A stretch of 64,000 nt of DNA. Origin: Ryuthela nishihirai. Lineage: Eukaryota > Arthropoda > Arachnida > Araneae > Heptathelidae. The notes beneath the pieces were generated by a model, which had not been told where the DNA came from, made no database searches, and worked only from the letters and a program-made list of their open reading frames with translations. The stretch lies in assembly GCA_038380435.1 (NCBI GenBank), contig JAWZYU010000008.1:75964020-76028019 (forward strand). The letters run 5' to 3'. This document shows, one piece after another, positions 55,890 through 64,000 of this stretch. The number at the start of each line of letters is the position of its first letter. Position 1 is the stretch's first letter. The position numbers and the translations under genes are program-made.

Positions 55890-57578
55890 CAGCCACCACT
55901 ATCTGATACATTTTGCACCAACACCAAAGTCGGGTGGTCTTACATCTGGTGACCCCTCTCGGGAGCTATAGTGCAACCGTGTTATTGACTTAGCTTCTAT
56001 TTTATAAACCTTATCAGTGACAAATGCAAACACTGTGGAGGGCTCTGCACTCCTCCTCTTGACCCCCAGACCGATAAGTTATAAGATCAAATTTATATTG
56101 TGCGATTGCTGACATCGATAAGTGACCGCTGCCGAGTTGTAAATATTGAAATGCACATTCTTATGGGCACCAAATGTAAACTCTGTGGCAGCGTCTGCAC
56201 TCATCCTCTTGAACCCATACTGATAAGTGATTGCACCAAGACCGTGTGTCGCATGATATGTTGAAAGTCTGATTGCACGCATCGATAAGCGACCCCGTCT
56301 TATGATTTGAAGGAAGGTCAATTCGTACCACGCGATTGTTGATCGCGATTGAGATGAAAGATTAGAGACTTCGAAAAATTTTTCACTGCTGAGAGTTATC
56401 CGTCAATAAAATGTGGTCTTTGGTGAGGTACCAAACGTCTGTTGCGTGTTCTAAAGTGGGTCTTTTATGTCACCCCTACAGACCATATTACACCTCAGCA
56501 TCATTTCATAATTACGAATAATTTATTTTTAAATCAGAATTTACTCCTTTTATTAATTTTTTTACCTATGGTATTTTCTGTGGGACAGTCTTTTAAAACA
56601 GTTACTGCGAGATAGTCCTCCTTCTAGTGAAGGTCGAACTCGCAAAATACGGGGACCTTGTTCAAGGATTGAATCAACCATCCAGCGAGGGGTTGCCACC
56701 CAAAGTTTAGCGGGACTTGGCAAATTTCAGATGAACGTGGACACCAAAGTAGTTTGGTGAAGTTTTAATAGAGTGAACTTTTGATAAGTGAGTTTAATAA
56801 AGGAGGGGGGGGGGTAAACGTTAATGAGTGTTTAATTAATACGGAATAAAAATGGGTAATACAACTTTGGGGAGTTGATTTTCTAAGTTTAGTGGACTTG
56901 TAAAAAGGATGGGAGTTTGCGATCAGTGAAATTTTAATAGAGTGAACTTTTGATAAGGGGGTTTAATAAAGGGGAGGGGCTTTTAATGAGTGTTTCATTA
57001 ATAAGGAATAAAAAATGGGTAATACAACTTTGGGAGTTGATTTTCTGTGAGTGACTGCTATCGAAAGTTTTGCAATTATTTAGAGACTTGCATCATCCCT
57101 TTCTGCGTGAGGTTGCCACCCATGCAATTATTCTGAGGCTTGCATCATCCGATCGTTGCCACCCGAAGTTTAGTTTGTAAGGGAGTTATTCGGAGATTAA
57201 GGGGGCTTAAAATATAGGGGGTCAACAAGAGGGTCGGAAATAAAGAAAAATCGGGACTATTCGAGAAGGAGGGCTTAAAATATAGGTGGGTCAACCAGGG
57301 GTCTTTAATGACGGGTTGGCTGAAAAATTATGAAATTAGAGTTAAAATAGGGGTTTTTCCGAAAATAGTACTCCTCATAGTCACCAGATGGCGCCACGGG
57401 TTAAAGGGGAGGACTTTTTTAATAAGGGGGAGGAATTGTAAATAATTATTAATTATGAATTATTATTTATGAATATTAATAAGGGGCGTGGTCAGTGACG
57501 TCATAGGGGGCGTGGCTGGTGACGTCATAGGGGGAAAGCACCGTGCAAAGCGATCCGTGGAGTGGGAACAAACTACTG

Positions 57579-57652
57579 ATTTCTCTATGGCGTATAAACT
57601 GACAGGCTCCTGTCAGAATTCTGTGGCAAGAAGCTGCTTGAGGGATTATTTA
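57579..57652 (+). repeat. SINE1, 3' half (right of palindromic element)
   Basis: Starts TTTCTCTATGG and continues GACAGGCTCCTGTCAG to GCTGCTTGAGG, completing the SINE interrupted at 46022. The two halves together make one copy with nothing missing beyond a few bases. Confidence 0.88.
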
Positions 57653-58012
57653 TTTTTTATTTAATTTAAAGTATCATTGCACTAACTTCTAAATTTATAT
57701 CTATTTTAGTAAGCTCTTTCTTGTAACAAGCATAAATCAACTCTGCATTTCTTTACAAAAGTTTGCTGATGTGTTCATGGTGATAGCTGATGCTGTATAG
57801 CCTTTCTATAAATATTTCAAACTTTCTTATCAGTCGTCTCTTCTTATCAGCTTTACTGTGTCGCATCGGCTTTACTGTATCCGCCGAGTTTGGTTTCAAA
57901 GAAAACGTAGACGGAAAAGAATGAATTTGTAACATTTACACAAGAAAAAACTTGCTATGTTTTACCTTTTTTTGAATTGCTTTCTTCCTCGAAGTCTTTT
58001 CTTTTAGCATCC
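57653..58012. other. Spacer
   Basis: Nothing recognised other than the target-site duplication of the following SINE2 (58001-58012). Confidence 0.4.
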
Positions 58013-58397
58013 TGGGGCGGGGGTGGCTCAGTCGGTAGCGCGCCAGGCTCGTAATCTGTAGTTTCCAGGTTCGAGTCCCAGCTGGGTCAGCGTTGAGATT
58101 TATCTCCGCAAAATTCCCCGCCCTGCCCACGGTCAGTAGGGGACACCAATGGGCTTGGAAAGGCCGCCGTCCGTCGGATGGGACGTTAAGCCGTGGCCCG
58201 TGTGCGGGAGAGACATACCGTGTGCACGTTAAAGAACATGCTGGATGGCCTTGACGGGAGAGGCTACCATCTGTCTCCCAACAGCTATTCCAGTGGGTCC
58301 CCTCCCCAACCTTCTCTGAGCCTTCGGGGTCCATGCGACCTGGCCATTTAGCCCATGGTGTGCAAAAAAGTGCCGCTCAGAGGTAAAACAACCCAAC
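58013..58397 (+). repeat. SINE2 copy with 12-bp target-site duplication
   Basis: Full length, flanked by CTTTTAGCATCC (58001-58012 and 58398-58409). Confidence 0.95.
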
Positions 58398-58606
58398 CTT
58401 TTAGCATCCAAAAGTAGTCCACCATCATGTTCACATTCCACCTTCCTTGGCACCTTCTTGCCATTTCTTTTATGTCCTTGTGGAATCTCTCTCTGCTCTT
58501 CGCTAACACTTCCTGAATTCCCAGGAAAAGAAAAAAATATCTCGCCCATATTGAAGCCCAGTTTCTGAAGTTCTGCAGCATATCTCCCACAATTGTTTTG
58601 CCATTT

Positions 58607-59280
58607 GCAGAGCCGGATTTATACCTCACGCGCCCAAAGGCGCAAGAAGTGGCAGTGCGCATTGATTTGCTGTCACGTTTTCGTTTTCTGTTGAAAATAG
58701 CACATTTTTACCACCATGAAAAATGAAGCTATGTAATAGAAGTGGATGTAAGAACTTTACTGATAAGTAATACAAATCTATTACCAAATACCATAAAAAA
58801 TATAGATAGATTTATTTTCAGAATCAGTAGTAACATTAGAATTAAAATTGCAACGATAATATATAATCTTCATATTGTTGTTGATACACAATTTTTAAGG
58901 ATTACATCTTTCTTTCATATATATTTATTCCTCTTTATACATCTCGTCCCAATATATATAAATATCTTAATATTATATTTCATTAGTGTTCATAATATTT
59001 TTACACACAGTTTTTAGTAGAAGTCTGAGAAAAAATGTTGAATCTTCCACGAGAGTAAAAACTTGATTGTGGAAGAAAATTAATAATTATGTTTTAAAAG
59101 AAAAAGCAACGTGTTTCCGTTTCAAATTTCGCTTGCTTGATCATGAAAATCATAAAGTAAATATTCACACATGAGTTTGTGCATGTGTGTGGGTACAATA
59201 TTTTTTTACAGAGAGGCAGTAATTAGACGTGGACAATTTGTTTTAATAAATATGTTTTAACATATCAGTGATTTTTATTA
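58607..59280. other. Region beginning with a hAT-like terminus, otherwise unassigned
   Basis: CAGAGCCGGATTTATACCTC at 58609 looks like a hAT-type end (CAGxGCCGGATTTA); its partner was not located. The rest is AT-rich. Confidence 0.35.
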
Positions 59281-59288
59281 TCTTACTT

Positions 59289-59830
59289 TCAAAAGCAGAG
59301 GTGTTGAGTTTTCATTGGTCGTATGGAGGTTAATGAGGGAGAATTTGGAAGAGGAGGAGCTGAAGACCCATGACAAATACTGGGGGGGGTGTCATTTTTT
59401 TCCATCTCCTCGTCCCCTTCTTGGAATGTCAAGTGAAAACTGTAAGGACCTGCCTGAGGTTCAGATTCCTCTATGACAGGATTGTGTTTTGCAAAGAACG
59501 AGTCTAAAGTTCTTTGGGTTTTCAGCTCATTTTTTTTCTCTCGCAAAATTGCATTGCACCATGACAAAATATTTCGTAGCTTGTGTTCAACCTGTACGGA
59601 CGACCAAGGTTCCTAAATTAGTATTAGTGGCGCATCAATTTTGCTGAAGCTCCTCTTAGGTCTTTAATGGTTAAAGTTTTTTCCTTTGAAATAACATTGT
59701 CTTCGTCATGAGATCTACAGATGGGATTCTCGGAAGTGGGAGAATTTATACGTAGAGTTCCTCAATAATTCGGCCCCATATACGCGGGGATAGGGATAAC
59801 GGGGACTTGGATAACGGGAATCTCTTGTAC
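59289..59830 (-). pseudogene. pogo/Tigger-like transposase C-terminus and element end
   Basis: Minus strand 59289-59567: LSWCNAILREKKNELKTQ then TLDSFFAKHNPVIEES. This matches the C-terminal end of pogo/Tigger transposases (EKK...TQTSLDSFF). Just upstream DDEDNV and LTIKDLRG fit the preceding linker. At 59780-59830 repeated GGATAACGGG words recall Tigger-type termini. A domesticated host gene is less likely because the upstream catalytic domain is absent. Confidence 0.55.
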
Positions 59831-60285
59831 AGGCTTTTGGATACTAATGGCTGTGTAGCTGGAACCACTGACGTAATACTCTTTATAAGAGAAAAAGAAA
59901 GAGTGTTTTTGCATCCTGGTACAGAATTAGATTCATGAAAGCAAAACAGAGTAGAACCGATTTTTTTATTCAGCTATCATCCTCTCTCGGTATCCAGACA
60001 TAAGCAACCCGGCGCTTAAGAGATCACAGTATTAGTGGCGCTATTAAAAGTACTGGCAGAGATTTCGACTGCTGTTATTGTCAGTACTATATTTAGAGCA
60101 AAAAAAAAACGCTACAAAGGTTTTTCTATAAAAACAAACAAACAAACAAACAAACGATATTATTTATTAAAACGATGAAAATTACACTTCGTATTTCTAA
60201 AATGATGCTTGAAAATATTGTTTTTAACTTTTTGTTAAAATATTGTGTTGTTACATTCCACTGGTTCTCCTCGCACACCTAAAAA

Positions 60286-60675
60286 AGGGCCGGAGGTGGC
60301 TCAGTCGGTAGCGCGCCAGGCTCGTAATCTGTAGTTCCCAGGTTCGAGTCCCAGCTGGGTCAGCGTTGAGATTTATCTCTGCAAAATTTCCCCGCCCTGC
60401 CCACGGTCAGTAGGGGACACCGATGGGCTTGGAAAGGCCGCCGTCCGTCGGATGGGACGTTAAGTCGTGGCCCCGTGTGCGGGAGAGCCATACCCTGTGC
60501 ACGTTAAAGAACACGCTGGATGGCCTTGACGGGAGGCTACCATCTGTCTCCCAACAGCTGTTCCAGTGGGTCCCCTCCTCCAACTTTCTCTGAGCCTTCG
60601 GGGTCCGTGTGACCTGGCCATTTAGCCCATGGTGTGCAAAAAAGTGCCGCTCAGAGGTAAAACAATCCAATCCAA
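60286..60675 (+). repeat. SINE2 copy with 11-bp target-site duplication
   Basis: Full length, flanked by ACACCTAAAAA (60275-60285) and ACACCTAAAAA (60676-60686). Confidence 0.95.
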
Positions 60676-61049
60676 ACACCTAAAAAGGGGTTTTTAGGTG
60701 TGCGATGTGCCAAAGCCATAAAACTTTAATTCAGAGCCATTGCATGGACCACAGAGAGATTTATGACCTTGGTTTCCCGTTATAGATTACAGAAATCGAA
60801 GTATACTTGAAGTACGGTTCGGCTGACAGATCCTGACGGAATCGCTGGAATAGCCATTAAAAAAATTTAATTGCTCTGCTATTACTTTGTTTTGAATGAG
60901 GTTGTTATCGAAAGTATTGATGCTCTCCTCTCCAAATGGCTGCGGACCATTTCAGTGACGTAGCAAATGGAACTGGGGCTCAGCGAGTATTAGGCCCTGC
61001 CCCCGTGATGAACAGGAGAATTAACCATAATCGTAATAATATAATAAAT

Positions 61050-61131
61050 ATCCTCTCAAGCAGCTGCTTGCCACAGAGGTCTGACAAGAGCCTGTCGGAT
61101 TATATGTCATAGTAGAAGGTCTGTGAAGATG
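61050..61131 (-). repeat. SINE1, 3' half (left of insertion)
   Basis: Minus strand from TCAAGCAGCTGCTTGCCAC to GGTCTGTGAAGATG, which is the left target-site duplication of the following insertion. Confidence 0.88.
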
Positions 61132-61884
61132 TACTATTTGTTGCCAGATGTTCAGCAACCACGGCAATCCCCGGTTCCGTCTCACGACACTACCAAGTTA
61201 ACGGAAAACCGTGACTATCTAGAGTCGGGGGCAAGAATACACCATATAGATGCATCTCATCCCCAACTTCACATAGCAGTAGTCTAGAAGGAAAGCTCAC
61301 CATCGGTAAAAACCTGAAATTTAATCTGTTCCCCGGTTAGCCATGAACAAGGATATGTAGATCCAAGTTCGCTCGGCGCCGGGGTTCTTTCCATCATTGA
61401 ACTGGGGTCATTTTGCCCTACTACATGGCATATGCGCCCATGCTTTCCTATGTGAAATCTCCTTCGTTTCTTATTACCTACCTCCCCACCAAATATTGAT
61501 GATGAATTCTGAATCACCCTGTAGAAGGAAAGCTCACCATCGGTAAAAACCTGAAATTTAATCTGTTCCCCGGTTAGCCATGAACAAGGATATGTAGATC
61601 CAAGTTCGCTCGGCGCCGGGATTGAGAGCCTACTAGGGGACCAAATCCGTTCAGCCGTGCCCTTGAACTGCTCCACGGAGCGCCTGATGTTGAGGTCTTG
61701 ACGCCGTCCAACCGGGCCACTAAACCAGTCAGCGATGTCTTCGACCTCGGTTGGTCTTGGCTCTGTCCAACTGGGGACCCAATCCAGTCAGCAAAGTCTC
61801 AACCGGTTGCTGGGCCCGAAGCCCCCCCCCCCCCCCACCACCACCACCAGGACAAGGTGGTCCCCTATGGGGGCGGGGGGGGGG
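61132..61884. mobile_element. 753-bp GC-rich retroposon-like insertion in SINE1
   Basis: Flanked by GGTCTGTGAAGATG (61118-61131) and GGTCTGTGAGGATG (61885-61898). GC-rich, with a C15/G-rich hairpin at the right end. It contains a 98-bp direct duplication (61285-61383 and 61522-61620). Between these copies lies one end of a mariner-type TIR element (about 61440-61521, ending CACCCTGTA). No coding frame recognised. Confidence 0.7.
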
Positions 61885-62012
61885 GGTCTGTGAGGATGGT
61901 GGAACCTCAGTAGAAAAGCAACACAAACATCCATGCCTTACCCGGGGCTTGAACACAGGTGCCTGAGATCTGTAGTCAAGCGCGCTAACCACTCGGCCAC
62001 GGGACGGCCATT
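61885..62012 (-). repeat. SINE1, 5' half (right of insertion)
   Basis: Continues the SINE1 from 61131 to the tRNA-like head (ACCACTCGGCCACGGGACGG). Confidence 0.88.
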
Positions 62013-62264
62013 ATCATAAGCCCACATAAAAATAAGTGGAAGTATGTGTAATTTTTTAAAATAATAATTAAAGAGTTAATTAATTTAGGTATAATATCAT
62101 TTTTTAAATTATAACAGTATTTTTGGAATTTTAGTATGTATTGATGGTGTTAGTGTAAAATAATGTTTATATTACTCAATTGAATTCTCATATTATTAAC
62201 GATTATTCAATATTAAATTTCCAATCTCTTCACGTAAAGGTTCCATTATTTACGTCCCTCTCCT

Positions 62265-62760
62265 CCATATACAAAAGTCCATTTTGATCTCCACCAAATA
62301 TCAATTTCAATTTTAATCTTTCCACAAATATCAATTTCCAGTTTGATTTCTACCAAATATCAAGTTCAGTTTTGATCTCAACCAAATGCCAAAATCCATT
62401 TTGAGCTGCATCAAATATCAAGTTCAGTTTTGATCTCCACCAAATACTAATAACCATTTTGGATCCACCAAATACTAAAAACCATTTTGGATCCACCAAA
62501 TATCAAGTTCAACTTTGATTACCAAATATAAAATTCCATTTTTAGCTCCAACAAATATCAAGTTCAGATTTGATCTCCATGAAATGTCAAGTTCAATTTT
62601 GATCTCAACGAAATATCAAGTTCAATTTTGATCTTAACGAAATATCAAGTTCAGTTTTCATCTATACCAAACATCAAGTTCCAGTTTGATCTACACCAAA
62701 TATCATCTTCTATTTTTGAGCTTACCAATTTAGCAAATTTCATTTTTAATTATCTCGCAT
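62265..62760. repeat. Minisatellite, ~31-bp unit, about 16 diverged copies
   Basis: Repeated unit close to ACCAAATATCAAGTTCAGTTTTGATCTC with variants such as CCATTTTGGATC. It has no coding potential. Confidence 0.9.
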
Positions 62761-63734
62761 CAAGTTCGATATTTTTCTCCAAATAAAAAGAAATTTTAAA
62801 ACATCAAATATCCATTTTTGAGCACCCCAAGCACCAAGCCATTTTTATGAAATTTTCATAAAATTCCCAGAGAAATATTATGGATTGCTACACCAGCGGA
62901 CTCCTGCTTCCATCCAGCCCTGCTCATCGTACCATGAGCAAACGAAGTTTGCCTCACGTACGACCTTCATCATTTCCGGCTTTTCCGATAGCGATTGCCA
63001 AACGTCACTTCCTCAGTTTGACACGTGCAACCAATGATAAGAACTGCAATGGATTACGTTAGCAATACATGCTGTTCGAAACCATCTCAAGTATCCTGGA
63101 ATTCTCTCTTCATCCATAAGGTAGACGGAAATTCTGATAAGTTGCTACTACGGATACATAAACCAAAATGCAAAGTTAAAAAGAAAAGCGGAAACATCCA
63201 TTTGTAAGGAGTAATGCAATGAACTGGAAAAGAAAACTATACTTCACGAATCAAGAAAATATTTTAATTAAAAAACAAAAATATACGTTTTTAATGAGTA
63301 CTATGAATTGTCAAAAGCGTTTAGCTTGCACCTAAAAATGCTTGTGGAAAACATGAACTGGATTCAGTACATTGATTGTTTGTTTTATGAGATACGCGTT
63401 GGACGGGTCTGGTGTAAATATTTTTGCCTCTTTTAGAGTTACAGAATTTTAAATAAAAAAAAAACTAAAAAAAGCGCCTTTCCAGGCACCAGTTTCACTT
63501 TAAATGATTGAGTTTCAAAAACGAGGCTTTCTTCGTGTCTGATCTTGGATATTAATGATTAAATTTAGCTAAGTTAATGTCATTTTGGCAACCAATTGAA
63601 AATCGTCTGTTGAAAAATCGGTCATCCTCGTGTCAACCTCACTGCAGGTATGGTCGTTAGTTGGCAAATTTTCCGTCCTTTGCACGAGCGGTAGCGTGGC
63701 TTGGAGCAAATAACGCTTTTCTTTCCGAATGGCT
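62761..63734. other. Gene-free region
   Basis: A 60-codon frame at 62880-63062 has no recognisable feature. Nothing else seen. Confidence 0.4.
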
Positions 63735-64000
63735 GCGGCGGGGGTGGTTAATTCGGTAGCGCGCCAGGCTCATAATCTGTAGTTCCCAGGTTCGAGTCCC
63801 AGCTGGGTCAGCGTTGAGATTTATCTCCGCAAAATTCCCCGCCCTGCCCACGGTCAGTAGGGGACACCGATGGGCTTGAAAAGGCCGTCGTCCGTCGGAT
63901 GGGACGTTAAGCCGTGGCTCCGTGTGCAGGAGAGCCATACCCTGTGCACGTTAAACAACACGCTGGATGGCCTTAACGGGAGGCTACCATCTCTCTCCCA
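63735..64000 (+). repeat. SINE2 copy, cut by window end
   Basis: tRNA-like head (A box altered to GGTTAATTCGG) and body up to GGAGGCTACCATCT. Confidence 0.93.

Larger units (their letters stand above)
46023..57578. mobile_element. 11.6 kb palindromic element with histone-like genes, inserted in a SINE1
   Basis: Two inverted arms, about 46023-51385 and 51848-57578, highly similar over their length. The ends read CAGTAGTTTGTTCCCACTCC and its complement. Arms contain, from the ends inward: paired TGACGTCA sites, A/T-rich repeats, a ~250-bp module, GATAAG iterons, an H2B-like gene with TATA box and histone stem-loop, the module again, a second H2B-like frame, an H3-like frame, an old SINE1 and (TG)n/(CA)n stretches. 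Arms differ by a 137-bp duplication and ~295 bp central sequence (left only) and a SINE2 fragment (right only). No transposase or target-site duplication was recognised. Confidence 0.88.

Noticed and set aside
62265..62760. CRISPR-like regular repeats
   Set aside because: Units are contiguous and diverged with no spacers; a minisatellite in a eukaryotic context.

Overview
The window looks like nuclear DNA from an invertebrate metazoan. It is AT-rich, has no operon-like gene packing, and is dominated by nested and decayed transposable elements. These include RTE-type non-LTR elements, Tc1 and mariner DNA transposons, one Ty3/Gypsy element, at least three tRNA-derived SINE families and several MITEs. 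An arthropod (chelicerate or crustacean) would fit, but the sequence does not prove it. I found no intact host protein gene.

Layout. 1-2.8 kb: decayed RTE copy, cut by the window start. 3.65-8.33 kb: Tc1 transposon split by an almost full-length RTE copy. 8.5-21 kb: TIR elements, an internally deleted RTE copy, a Tc1 with both TIRs, a decayed Tc1 transposase, a piggyBac-type MITE, a GC-rich island and several SINEs. 21.5-25.2 kb: a mariner followed by a Tc1 that carries a SINE. 28.1-35.6 kb: an RTE copy interrupted by a Gypsy element, itself interrupted by a tRNA-like repeat, followed by a Tc1 with a SINE inserted in it. 37-45 kb: sparse, with SINEs and two long inverted-repeat MITEs. 57.6-64 kb: SINEs, a pogo/Tigger-like remnant, a GC-rich insertion in a SINE, and a minisatellite.

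The main discovery is at 46023-57578. It is an ~11.6 kb near-palindrome, with two ~5.5 kb inverted arms, sitting inside a tRNA-derived SINE whose two halves flank it. Each arm carries what I read as divergent histone-type genes. The first is a short H2B-like gene with a TATA box; 18 nt after its stop lies the hallmark 3' stem-loop of replication-dependent histone mRNAs (GGTTCTTTTCAGAACC). Inward from it are a second, decayed H2B-like reading frame and a decayed H3-like reading frame. The H2B-like protein almost lacks the basic N-terminal tail and has an acidic C-terminus. Both arms contain the same old SINE, and only the right arm contains a later SINE, which gives a relative order of events.

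Reading frames were judged by eye. Family names for transposons rest on motifs, TIRs and target-site duplications seen directly. The histone assignment rests on motif spacing plus the stem-loop and needs a profile search.
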